Shown here: positions 1 through 5,619 of the stretch, piece after piece
How the letters are laid out: each line of letters begins with the position of its first letter
How positions within the stretch are numbered: position 1 is the stretch's first letter
Assembly (NCBI GenBank): GCA_900319655.1
Contig: ONPH01000177.1
Location: 1-5,965 of the forward strand
Length of the DNA: 5,965 nt
Source of the DNA: an uncultured Eubacteriales bacterium
GTDB taxonomy: Bacteria; Bacillota; Clostridia; Oscillospirales; Acutalibacteraceae
Direction of reading: 5' to 3'
Notes under the pieces: model-generated
What the model was told of the DNA's origin: nothing
The model's input: only the letters and a program-made list of their open reading frames with translations
Databases searched by the model: none
Made by a program: the position numbers and the translations under genes

Positions 1-1145
1 CCGTGATCTTACTTATCGTACATTATTTCTTCCCCATGGAGCCTCTGCAGAATTTCATCGGTTCACTGGGTAATTTTAATTTCCGCGAATATCTGATGGA
101 CGGAATGCTTTGCTTCATGTTGTTCGCCGGAGCAAGTAAGGTGAATATGGGGAAATTCAAGGTAAACCTGCGGCCGATTTCCCTGCTTGCTTTTCTGTCG
201 ACCGTAATCTCGTCATTTTTCTACGGATGCCTGCTGTATCTGGCAACTCTTGCATTTAAGCTTCCCCTGGATTTCTGGACCTGCGTGCTTTTGGGATGCG
301 TGGTTTCACCCACCGATCCGATTGCCGCGACGGGTATCTTAAATAAAATCGGGCTTTCCAAGAATGTATGCTCCGTTATTGAGAATGAGTCGCTCTTTAA
401 CGACGGTATCGGCGTTGCGCTGTTCGTATGCTTCTCAGGTATGGTTAAAGCCTCGGGTTCATCGGACCAGAGCTTCCTCGGCGTAATGTTCAGAGAGGTA
501 ATCGGCGCTGTTGTTGTAGGTATTGTTGTAACGGTAGTCTGCTTCCTGATGTATCGCTTCAGCAAGCATAAATTCCTCAAAATCTTCATCAGCCTGCTCA
601 CCGTTTCGCTCGCTTATTCACTCTGCGAGGTGTTCCACTTCTCGGGCGCTATTGCATCGGTAATCTGCGGAATTCTGTTCTCAGAGCTCCGTTCAAGATT
701 TTGCGAGAACGAGGAAAAGGAACACGCGGAGATTTTCGATTCGTTTTGGGAAACCCTCGACGTTTTCCTCAACTCACTGCTTTATATCCTGCTCGGTCTG
801 TCGTTTATAAGCATTCTGAGAATGGAGCACGTACTCCTGCTCTCGGCTATCGCGATTATCGCAAACCTGATTTCACGTTCAAGCAGTCTTGCGATTTCCT
901 CGCTGTTTATGGGTAAAATCCCCGACAACTTCACCCGCGGCGGCTTTATAACGCTGTTCACGTGGGGAGGACTGCGAGGCGGACTTTCGGTAGCGCTTGC
1001 GATGAGCACAAAGGATATGGTGCCTGAGAACATTTACTTTATCATTCTCGGCTGTACCTACGCTGTAGTATTCTTCACAACGGTAATTCAGGGACTTACC
1101 ATGAAGCCCGTTTATAAGAGAATCAGCAAAAACCGCACGGCTTAA
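1..1145 (+). CDS. Na+/H+ antiporter, CPA1/NhaP-type, 5' partial
   Basis: This is an integral membrane secondary transporter of the CPA1 sodium/hydrogen exchanger family, which swaps cytoplasmic Na+ (or K+) for protons in pH and salt homeostasis. Counting from the GTG at position 3, the protein is almost wholly hydrophobic with about ten membrane segments. Family motifs are clear: SPTDPIAATG at residues 102-111 (the TDP segment), ENESLFNDGIG at 127-137 carrying the Asn133-Asp134 pair expected to bind the transported ion, and WGGLRGGLSVALA at 321-333 with the conserved Arg325. About 20-40 N-terminal residues appear to be missing compared with related exchangers, so the GTG is probably an internal Val codon and the gene starts before the window. 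The C-terminus is short, without an RCK/TrkA-C domain. It ends at TAA 1143-1145, followed by a terminator. The family is clear; the exact cation is not. Confidence 0.9.
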   Translation, partial: VILLIVHYFFPMEPLQNFIGSLGNFNFREYLMDGMLCFMLFAGASKVNMGKFKVNLRPISLLAFLSTVISSFFYGCLLYLATLAFKLPLDFWTCVLLGCVVSPTDPIAATGILNKIGLSKNVCSVIENESLFNDGIGVALFVCFSGMVKASGSSDQSFLGVMFREVIGAVVVGIVVTVVCFLMYRFSKHKFLKIFISLLTVSLAYSLCEVFHFSGAIASVICGILFSELRSRFCENEEKEHAEIFDSFWETLDVFLNSLLYILLGLSFISILRMEHVLLLSAIAIIANLISRSSSLAISSLFMGKIPDNFTRGGFITLFTWGGLRGGLSVALAMSTKDMVPENIYFIILGCTYAVVFFTTVIQGLTMKPVYKRISKNRTA

Positions 1146-1166
1146 CAGTTATTTAGACAAAACACA

Positions 1167-1198
1167 ACGCGCCTTGCTTAACAGCAGGGCGCGTTTTT
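1167..1198 (+). terminator. Intrinsic terminator of the antiporter gene
   Basis: An 11-bp stem (1167-1177 with 1184-1194, one G-U pair at 1174/1187) closes a 6-nt loop (TTAACA) and runs into TTTTT at 1194-1198. It lies 21 bases after the antiporter stop. On the opposite strand the stem is followed by TGTGTTTTGTC, a poorer U tract, so it may also work weakly for the convergent L,D-transpeptidase gene. Confidence 0.9.
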
Positions 1199-1222
1199 AT
1201 TTGTATCAGGTAACGTTATAAA

Positions 1223-2035
1223 TTAGAATTCTCCGCCGAGCTTTTCGAGCGAATCAATAACAACCGCGCAATTCGGTTTAACGTTCTGCATAACGAACTT
1301 CATCTGGTTTTCGGGAATCGCCACACAGCCGCCGGTGTAGGGCTTGTTAGGACCTAAGCAGTGCAGGAAAATCGCTGAGCCTGCGTCTGTTTTGCAATCT
1401 GAATTGTAGCTGATGTTCAGGCAGTACTGATACTGTCTGGTGTAGTCGATGATGTGCTCAGAGCTGTCCTTGTCAAGATTTGGGTAGTCCTTTATGCTGA
1501 CCATCTTGTTGTACTGCATTCCTTCACGTACATCGCCCGACCAGTAGGTGTTATCGTCAACCTTGGTGTAGGGGATAGAGCAGCCCGGGTCGCTTGCAAT
1601 TCCGAACGCCGCGTTAAAGCCGAAGGTTCCTACAGGAGTTTTGCCGTCGCCTTCCTTTGTCTTTCCGAGTCCGTTTTTGCCGATGTAGCCGGGAGTTGAC
1701 ATAACCATCTGCCACTTGCCGTCCTTATCCTTTTCGTGCAGCGATACCCAAGCGGTTGTCTTTTCGTGAGCGGCTACAACAAAAAGCTGATCGGCACTTT
1801 TGGCGGCGTCAAGCTTTGTCACCCATTCGGGAGATTCACCAAGCATCGCGGTTGTTGCAATGTCCGCAGCAGCGGTTTCTGTTGCTGTTTCTGTTGCGGA
1901 TTGAGCGGCGGTTTCACCTGTCTTTGATGACGCCTGCTCCTTTGCGCAGCCCGTAAGAGCGGCGGCTGAGGTTAACGCGGTAATCGCGGCGAGTGATAAC
2001 GCGAGGATTTTGCCTTTGATTGATATTTTTTTCAT
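1223..2035 (-). CDS. L,D-transpeptidase lipoprotein (YkuD domain)
   Basis: This is a predicted secreted, membrane-anchored L,D-transpeptidase of 270 residues. The family cross-links peptidoglycan stem peptides between diaminopimelate residues (3-3 links) or attaches proteins to them, using a catalytic Cys outside the cell. Residues 1-29 form a lipoprotein signal peptide (basic MKKISIKGK start, hydrophobic core, lipobox LTGC with the lipidated Cys30). Residues 31-62 are an Ala/Thr/Glu-rich linker. The YkuD domain spans about 82-262, with the substrate-fold segment GKTPVGTFGF at 131-140 and the signature HCLGPNKPYTGGCVAIP at 225-241, giving catalytic His225 and Cys237. The signature is intact, so it should be active. 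A 12-nt tandem repeat (1875-1897) in the linker encodes two ATET units and could vary in copy number. AAGGAG (2044-2049) sits 8 nt before the ATG. The gene converges on the antiporter gene. Substrate is unknown. Confidence 0.88.
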   Translation of the reverse strand: MKKISIKGKILALSLAAITALTSAAALTGCAKEQASSKTGETAAQSATETATETAAADIATTAMLGESPEWVTKLDAAKSADQLFVVAAHEKTTAWVSLHEKDKDGKWQMVMSTPGYIGKNGLGKTKEGDGKTPVGTFGFNAAFGIASDPGCSIPYTKVDDNTYWSGDVREGMQYNKMVSIKDYPNLDKDSSEHIIDYTRQYQYCLNISYNSDCKTDAGSAIFLHCLGPNKPYTGGCVAIPENQMKFVMQNVKPNCAVVIDSLEKLGGEF

Positions 2036-2067
2036 GATGTTGACTCCTTATTTTTTATTGTAGCCTC

Positions 2068-2076
2068 ATTATATCA
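2068..2076 (-). promoter_or_regulatory. Extended -10 promoter of the L,D-transpeptidase gene
   Basis: The minus strand reads TGATATAAT, a full TATAAT -10 (2068-2073) with the TGn extension that can replace a good -35. At 17-bp spacing the -35 position (2091-2096) is TGGTTT, a poor match, which fits an extended -10 promoter. It lies 18 bp upstream of the RBS and just beyond the terminator of the preceding small gene, so the transpeptidase gene is probably transcribed alone. Confidence 0.65.
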
Positions 2077-2113
2077 TACAGACTATAACAAAACCATTAC
2101 AAATATTAAATAT

Positions 2114-2139
2114 GCGGCGCCGTTGCATAACAGCGCCGC
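2114..2139 (-). terminator. Terminator of the small membrane protein gene
   Basis: An 11-bp stem (2114-2124 with 2129-2139) with a 4-nt loop, very GC-rich. One pair is C-A when read on the plus strand but G-U on the minus-strand RNA, which points to the minus strand as the functional one. The following minus-strand sequence ATATTTAATATTT is only moderately U-rich. It begins 7 bases after the stop of the 76-residue gene. Confidence 0.8.
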
Positions 2140-2146
2140 AAAATTA

Positions 2147-2377
2147 TTAAATCCAAAAACGGTTTCTTATATATCCTTCAATCTTATCGTAGTTTTTGGC
2201 GACAACTATAACTCCGCCGACAACTACTCCTGTAATAATGAGATTTCTGATTATCTTTCTTCTGATTTTTTTAACGATTGTCTTTTTGAACTTGTCCTCA
2301 ATAGCCTGTTCAACAATTTCCTTTATTTTTACCTGAGCGTCATAGCTCAAATCCGCCTTAACGTCGTTTCCAAACAT
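2147..2377 (-). CDS. Small cationic single-pass membrane protein, unknown function
   Basis: I do not recognise this 76-residue protein. Residues 1-12 are polar, about 13-45 look like a long charged amphipathic helix that becomes strongly basic (KFKKTIVKKIRRKIIR at 29-44), then a hydrophobic stretch at 46-60 (LIITGVVVGGVIVVA) with a small-residue GVVVGG face suits one short transmembrane helix. A short tail, KNYDKIEGYIRNRFWI, ends the protein. By the positive-inside rule the basic N-terminal helix should stay in the cytoplasm or lie along the membrane, with the tail outside. Evidence that it is a real gene: AGGAGG (2386-2391) sits 8 nt before the ATG, a plausible promoter lies upstream, and a strong terminator follows at once. 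It stands as a single-gene unit. Its role cannot be assigned from the sequence. Confidence 0.75.
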   Translation of the reverse strand: MFGNDVKADLSYDAQVKIKEIVEQAIEDKFKKTIVKKIRRKIIRNLIITGVVVGGVIVVAKNYDKIEGYIRNRFWI

Positions 2378-2441
2378 CGGTAATTCCTCCTAAATTTTTA
2401 TTAGCTTGCATTGTCAGTATTCGGCAAACTTCATCATTTAT

Positions 2442-2470
2442 ATGCTATCATAAAAGTATAATTTAGTCAA
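2442..2470 (-). promoter_or_regulatory. Putative sigma-A promoter of the small membrane protein gene
   Basis: On the minus strand the -35 is TTGACT (2465-2470, 5 of 6), the spacer is 17 bp, and the -10 is TAGCAT (2442-2447, 4 of 6) preceded by TGA, an extended -10. The RBS follows 50 bp downstream. The spacing and the TGn element make it credible although the -10 is imperfect. Confidence 0.5.
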
Positions 2471-2503
2471 GATTACAGAGAAACTTTTGTTGCTTTAATT
2501 TTA

Positions 2504-2630
2504 GGCAACACCGCACAATTTACGGCGCACGCCTTGCTTGAATATTGTTCCGTCATGTTGCCCAAAAAAGTCTCGGCAAGGCGTCAGCCTTACCTCCGCA
2601 ATCCGCACACCTAAATTATGCGGTATTGCC
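2504..2630. mobile_element. MITE-like inverted-repeat element, 127 bp
   Basis: The ends are 19-nt inverted repeats (2504-2522 and 2612-2630; outer sequence GGCAA...TTTA) that match at 17 of 19 positions. Both mismatches (2509/2625 and 2516/2619) are C-A on the plus strand but become G-U on the minus-strand RNA, so the fold is kept there. A second perfect inverted repeat lies inside (2529-2537, ACGCCTTGC, with 2576-2584). TTTA occurs directly outside both ends (2500-2503 and 2631-2634), which could be a 4-bp target duplication. The interior is more GC-rich than its surroundings and has no credible ORF. This is the pattern of a non-autonomous miniature transposable element or a dispersed structured repeat. 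Only one copy is in the window, so mobility is inferred. Confidence 0.55.
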
Positions 2631-2647
2631 TTTAGTTATTACTAAAG
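2630..2647 (-). other. Short hairpin after the STAS gene
   Basis: A perfect 7-bp inverted repeat, CTTTAGT (2630-2636) with ACTAAAG (2641-2647), and a 4-nt loop begins 2 bases after the STAS stop codon on the minus strand. No U tract follows because the inverted-repeat element abuts it, so it is a weak terminator at best. Together with the long element stem it may still mark the 3' end of the operon transcript or protect it. Confidence 0.35.
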
Positions 2648-2648
2648 A

Positions 2649-2945
2649 TTATTCAATATTGAATTTTTTTCTGAAGCCGGTCATGGTGATGATGGTATCG
2701 ACGTTTTTGTTGAGGTTTTTGAGCACAAGGCCGCCCTTCTGCTCCATCTTGCGGTGAGCGACCAGAATAACGCGCAGTCCAGCCGAGGAAATGTACTCGG
2801 TTTTTGCAAGGTCAAAAATCATCTTGTCGCATTTTTCGGAGTATTCCTCAAATGTCTGCTCAAACTGCGGCGCGGTTAGGGTATCAACCTTGCCCTCAAC
2901 AGCTAAAGTGCATACATTGCCTTCTAAATTTGCGTTAATATTCAT
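2649..2945 (-). CDS. STAS-domain anti-sigma factor antagonist (SpoIIAA/RsbV-like)
   Basis: A 98-residue single STAS domain. In partner switching such a protein, when unphosphorylated, binds an RsbW-type kinase/anti-sigma factor and frees its target; phosphorylation by the kinase switches it off and a PP2C phosphatase switches it on. The pattern fits: strand-rich start (VCTLAVEGKVDTLTAPQFE, residues 11-29), then MIFDLAKTEYISSAGLRVIL (42-61), where Ser53-Ser54 before AGLR is the conserved phosphorylation site, then a C-terminal helix. The length is normal for the family. The start is ATG 2943-2945, because AAAGGAG (2954-2960) sits 8 nt upstream; a TTG further out at 2964-2966 would place this RBS inside the coding region. 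It lies 17 bp after the phosphatase/kinase gene and is surely co-transcribed with it. The enzymes acting on it are probably encoded by that gene. Confidence 0.9.
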   Translation of the reverse strand: MNINANLEGNVCTLAVEGKVDTLTAPQFEQTFEEYSEKCDKMIFDLAKTEYISSAGLRVILVAHRKMEQKGGLVLKNLNKNVDTIITMTGFRKKFNIE

Positions 2946-2953
2946 ATATAGCT

Positions 2954-2960
2954 CTCCTTT
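2954..2960 (-). promoter_or_regulatory. RBS that fixes the STAS gene start
   Basis: AAAGGAG on the minus strand lies in the 17-bp gap after the upstream TGA (2963-2965), 8 nt before ATG 2943-2945. This supports a 98-residue product over a longer TTG-initiated one that would overlap the upstream stop. Confidence 0.8.
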
Positions 2961-2962
2961 TC

Positions 2963-4924
2963 TCAAACATTCTCCTGAATATTTTTTGTTATTTTTAAGA
3001 TGTTTTTATTGTCTTTGCGTTCGTATGAATAATCGTCGACCATTGAAAATGTTATGAACCTTCCAAGTCCGCCGACGGCGTTTTCGGAATCGTAATCCTC
3101 AATGTCGATGACGTTTTCGCCCTGATTAAACGGAATTCCGCTGTCCTCAAAGGTAATTGTGACCTTGCCGTTTTCGTTTTCGATAATCACGTCAACCTCT
3201 CCTGTCGTTTCGGGATAGGAGTACGAGCAGATGTTAACGAAAATTTCCTCAGCGATAATGTTGAGCTGAACGCGCATTTCTTCGCTTAAATCAAGTGCTG
3301 AAATTTTATCCTCAATCTTTACGAGGTTTTCGGTTTTCGCTTCAAGGTGCAGGCGGTTGCCGCTCTCGGAATTTATTTGAAGCGCCAGCATTGTTACGTC
3401 GTCAAACTGCTCCGCACCGCTTACAAAGGCTTTAATCTCATCGTTAATGGCGTTTACAACACCTTTTGCGCCTGAGCTTTTGCTTTCAAGCAAAATTCTT
3501 TCAAGCGTTTCCTCTCCGAAAAATCCGCCGTCCCTGTTCTGTGCGTCGGTAACGCCGTCAGTGTACAAAAACAGCATATCTCCGTCGTTTAGCTTAATTT
3601 CAAATTCGGGATAAGCTTCATCCTCAAACACACCTGCCGCCGAGCCGATTTCGTCATCGAGCTTAATCAGCGTATCCGAGATGATATACGGAACATTATG
3701 GCCTGCGTTTGAGTAGGTCAGCACCTTTGTTTTCGGGTTGTAAATCGCCGCAAAGGTCGTGATAAACATCAGGTTCGGGTTGTGCTTTGCGAGGCTGTTG
3801 TTGTACTCGTAAAGGATTTTGGACGGTGAATAGCTGAGCTTTGCATACTGGTGAAGCATCGTGACAGCCCTCGCCATAAACAGTGCCGCCGTAACGCCCT
3901 TGTCCGAAACATCGGCAATTGACACAAAAATGTTGCCGTTGTCGAGCGCGCGGTAATCGTACAAATCTCCGCCGACAATCTTTGCCGCAACCATAGAGGC
4001 GTTGATTGTTACGTTTTCATTTTCAAAATCGGGCTTTTCCAAAAGTCCGCGCTGAATGTTTTTTGCGATGTTCAGCTCGGCTTTTTGACGGTTAAGCTCC
4101 GAAAGGTCGGTAATAAAACGGTCGATATCCTCCGCCATATTGTTGAACGAGTTGGACATTTCCGCAATTTCGTCCTTGCCCTTAACAGGAAGCTTTTCAA
4201 AAAACGCGCCCTTCTGCGAGACGAAGTTTTTCATCCTTCCGCTTATTCTTTTCAGCGGTTTTGAAACCCTGAAATACAGGACAATTCCCGTCAGTATTAA
4301 AATTACAATGGTAGCGCCGACAATCGTTGCCGCTAAGTTGAGATATTTCTGGTTGAAGTTTGCCAATACACTTTTAATCGAAATCTCGGCGCATACCATG
4401 CTTTTAATCTCGTTTACAGTGGTTTGCTTTGCTTTTGACCAGTGCTTTTTGACCGGTGTATAGCAAATCAGCGTATCGTCATACTCGTTTTTTTCGTGTA
4501 TAACAACACATTCCTCGCCGTTCATAACTCTGATTTGCTCGTCTCTCAGCACTCCCTTGGCAAGATACCCCGAATAACGGTGGTTAATATATTCTTCCGA
4601 GGCGTTTCCGCCCCAGCCCCTTGCGAGATACAATTCATCTTTCGTCTCGATATCCGGCTTAAGTACATATAAATATGTTATGCCCAAGCCGCTGCAGACG
4701 CCGTTAAGGTAATCCTCGCAGCCGATAAAGTCATTCAAGTCATCAGGATCGTAGGTTTCAAGCGCGAGTGCCGACGACGACGCGGCAAATTTAATGTCTT
4801 CCGTTGAGTCTTTAATCGTGTGGTCGTAGGTGTACTGATACAAAAATATCAGTACGCCGGTCTCGGCAAGCGTTAAAACTATGGTTAAACCTAAAATAAT
4901 TTTCCAAAATACAGAGTGTCTCAT
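2963..4924 (-). CDS. Membrane sensor with HAMP, PP2C (SpoIIE/RsbU) phosphatase and RsbW-like kinase domain
   Basis: A 653-residue signalling protein. Order: membrane helix 1 at about 7-29; extracytoplasmic region about 30-195, perhaps Cache-like; membrane helix 2 at about 197-219; HAMP about 220-272; a short coiled linker (ELNIAKNIQRGLLEKPDF, 283-300) typical of signal-driven PP2C switches; PP2C/SpoIIE phosphatase about 300-517; and a GHKL ATPase domain about 525-650. Phosphatase metal-site motifs are intact: GGDLYDY 318-324 (Asp320), IADVSDKG 336-343 (Asp338), YTDGVTDA 454-461 (Asp456) and FDDVT 507-511 (Asp508/509). The kinase part has EEIFVN with Asn564 (N box), EDSGIPF 593-599 and GGLGRF 618-623 (ATP lid). 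So one polypeptide has domains that should dephosphorylate and phosphorylate the STAS partner encoded 17 bp downstream. AAAGGAG (4934-4940) lies 9 nt before the ATG. Mycobacterial Rv1364c combines the same enzymes with STAS in one chain. The signal is unknown. Confidence 0.9.
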   Translation of the reverse strand: MRHSVFWKIILGLTIVLTLAETGVLIFLYQYTYDHTIKDSTEDIKFAASSSALALETYDPDDLNDFIGCEDYLNGVCSGLGITYLYVLKPDIETKDELYLARGWGGNASEEYINHRYSGYLAKGVLRDEQIRVMNGEECVVIHEKNEYDDTLICYTPVKKHWSKAKQTTVNEIKSMVCAEISIKSVLANFNQKYLNLAATIVGATIVILILTGIVLYFRVSKPLKRISGRMKNFVSQKGAFFEKLPVKGKDEIAEMSNSFNNMAEDIDRFITDLSELNRQKAELNIAKNIQRGLLEKPDFENENVTINASMVAAKIVGGDLYDYRALDNGNIFVSIADVSDKGVTAALFMARAVTMLHQYAKLSYSPSKILYEYNNSLAKHNPNLMFITTFAAIYNPKTKVLTYSNAGHNVPYIISDTLIKLDDEIGSAAGVFEDEAYPEFEIKLNDGDMLFLYTDGVTDAQNRDGGFFGEETLERILLESKSSGAKGVVNAINDEIKAFVSGAEQFDDVTMLALQINSESGNRLHLEAKTENLVKIEDKISALDLSEEMRVQLNIIAEEIFVNICSYSYPETTGEVDVIIENENGKVTITFEDSGIPFNQGENVIDIEDYDSENAVGGLGRFITFSMVDDYSYERKDNKNILKITKNIQENV

Positions 4925-4958
4925 AAAGATGTACTCCTTTTGACCTCATAATAAAATA

Positions 4959-4987
4959 ATTATACATCAAAAAACAACAAATGTCAC
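4959..4987 (-). promoter_or_regulatory. Sigma-A promoter of the phosphatase/kinase-STAS operon
   Basis: On the minus strand, GTGACA (4982-4987, 5 of 6 to TTGACA), a 17-bp spacer and a perfect TATAAT (4959-4964), 18 bp upstream of the RBS. It starts downstream of the neighbouring gene's terminator, so the operon is independent of it. A housekeeping-type promoter suggests the sensor is made constitutively rather than from its own alternative sigma factor. Confidence 0.75.
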
Positions 4988-5003
4988 TAAATATTTTATG
5001 ATG

Positions 5004-5036
5004 AAAAAACAAAAACTCCGCCGTAAAAGCGGAGTT
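5004..5036 (-). terminator. Terminator of the frameshifted small membrane gene
   Basis: An 8-bp perfect stem (5014-5021 with 5029-5036, AACTCCGC/GCGGAGTT) with a 7-nt loop. Read on the minus strand it is followed by TTTTTGTTTTTT-like sequence (5004-5013 and the end of the stem). It begins 6 bases after the TGA at 5043-5045. Confidence 0.9.
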
Positions 5037-5042
5037 GTAATT

Positions 5043-5377
5043 TCAGTGCTTGTCAGGTCTTTTGAATTTTGCTTTGCCGTAGGCGAAAATCATTAAGAAC
5101 ACCTCGGTAAACAGAATTGTTCCGATTTTGTAGCCTATGCCTTTTCCGAAGCAGTCGCACAGCTTAATTGCGTAAATTATCTCGGAAAGCGCGGTGATAA
5201 CGATGGTCGGCACGGCGAAAATCAAACCGAAAACAGGTGGAATACCGTGGAATACTTCGAGCACAATCTCGGTAATCCAGCAAAAAATTTCAAGTACAAA
5301 CCAGCGTAAAGTATATAAAATGCAAGTAAGCAGATTAGTATTATAATCGCAACCGGAGATGTAAAATCAATCCGCAT
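5043..5377 (-). pseudogene. Small DUF5684-like membrane protein gene with a broken frame
   Basis: A well-placed RBS (AGGGAGG, 5385-5391) precedes ATG 5375-5377. That frame encodes 51 residues (MRIDFTSPVAIIILICLLAF..., stop at 5222-5224). The rest of the gene continues in the -1 frame to TGA 5043-5045, carrying IPPVFGLIF, a membrane helix, then CFGKGIGYKIG and MIFAYGKAKF. That half resembles the C-terminal half of DUF5684-type small membrane proteins (FGK.tGF.iG, then iLafG). One extra T in the six-T run at 5282-5287 (minus-strand AAATTTTTTGC) would join the two into a 111-residue protein with three membrane segments. GTG 5262-5264 could open the second half but has no RBS. Causes could be a sequencing indel, a true loss, phase variation or ribosomal frameshifting. 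It has its own promoter and terminator. The family call is tentative; function is unknown. Confidence 0.6.
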
Positions 5378-5409
5378 TTCAAAACCTCCCTAATTTTCAT
5401 TCAATAATG

Positions 5410-5438
5410 ATTATACATTTTTATGTGTAAAAACGCAA
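5410..5438 (-). promoter_or_regulatory. Putative promoter of the DUF5684-like gene
   Basis: On the minus strand TTGCGT (5433-5438, 3 of 6), a 17-bp spacer and a perfect TATAAT (5410-5415), ending about 18 bp before the RBS. The weak -35 lies 3 bp from the tandem repeat at 5442-5487, which would therefore occupy the position of an activator site or UP element. Confidence 0.6.
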
Positions 5439-5441
5439 GTT

Positions 5442-5487
5442 ACATATTCTTAATTAATTGAAACACATATTCTTAATTAATTGAAAA
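5442..5487. repeat. Two tandem 23-bp AT-rich repeats
   Basis: ACATATTCTTAATTAATTGAAA (22 nt) occurs at 5442-5463 and again at 5465-5486 with no mismatch; the period is 23 bp, close to two DNA helical turns. Each unit contains the palindrome TTAATTAA. There are only two units and no spacers. Their position directly upstream of the -35 at 5433-5438 suggests paired regulator sites or UP elements, though a simple slippage duplication is possible. Confidence 0.8.
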
Positions 5488-5584
5488 CGCCGTTTTGCTT
5501 ATCTTCTAAAGCCTGCCGCTTTAATAACAGAGTTGAATTATTGAATAATATATTAAAGGAAAGTAAAAAATCTTTTCGTGTATA
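5488..5584. other. AT-rich spacer with no gene
   Basis: This stretch of the 395-bp gap between the divergent genes has no credible coding sequence on either strand. It contains two weak hairpins: AAAAC/GTTTT around 5485-5496, overlapping the repeat end, and TAAAGC (5507-5512) with GCTTTA (5518-5523). Neither has a U tract. The rest is AT-rich sequence leading to the consensus promoter at 5585. Confidence 0.5.
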
Positions 5585-5613
5585 TTGACATTTTAACAAT
5601 AAAAAAGTATAAT
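5585..5613 (+). promoter_or_regulatory. Perfect consensus sigma-A promoter
   Basis: TTGACA (5585-5590), exactly 17 bp, then TATAAT (5608-5613), 12 of 12 consensus bases, in AT-rich context with an A/T-rich upstream region. Transcription should start near 5620. It drives the structured RNA at about 5620-5711 and, on read-through, the coiled-coil gene at 5773. Such strength with a terminator about 95 bases downstream is typical of small RNAs or attenuated leaders. Confidence 0.88.
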
Positions 5614-5619
5614 AATGAC

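Noticed and set aside
2123..2383. Plus-strand open frame of 86 codons
   Set aside because: It is antisense to the 76-residue gene, begins inside a terminator stem, lacks an RBS and has Asn/Phe-rich antisense-type composition.
2651..2664. Perfect 14-bp palindrome ATTCAATATTGAAT as an operator
   Set aside because: It lies in the last codons and stop of the STAS gene, is AT-rich, and no promoter is nearby, so chance is the simpler explanation.
2964..2966. Upstream TTG start giving a 105-residue STAS protein
   Set aside because: It would place the strong AAAGGAG inside the coding region and overlap the previous stop; the ATG at 2943-2945 has ideal spacing and starts right at the STAS fold.
4140..4463. 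Plus-strand open frame of 107 codons
   Set aside because: It is a shadow of the conserved HAMP and membrane region of the phosphatase/kinase gene, without RBS or domain.
5442..5487. CRISPR array
   Set aside because: There are only two direct copies, adjacent with no spacers, and no cas genes.
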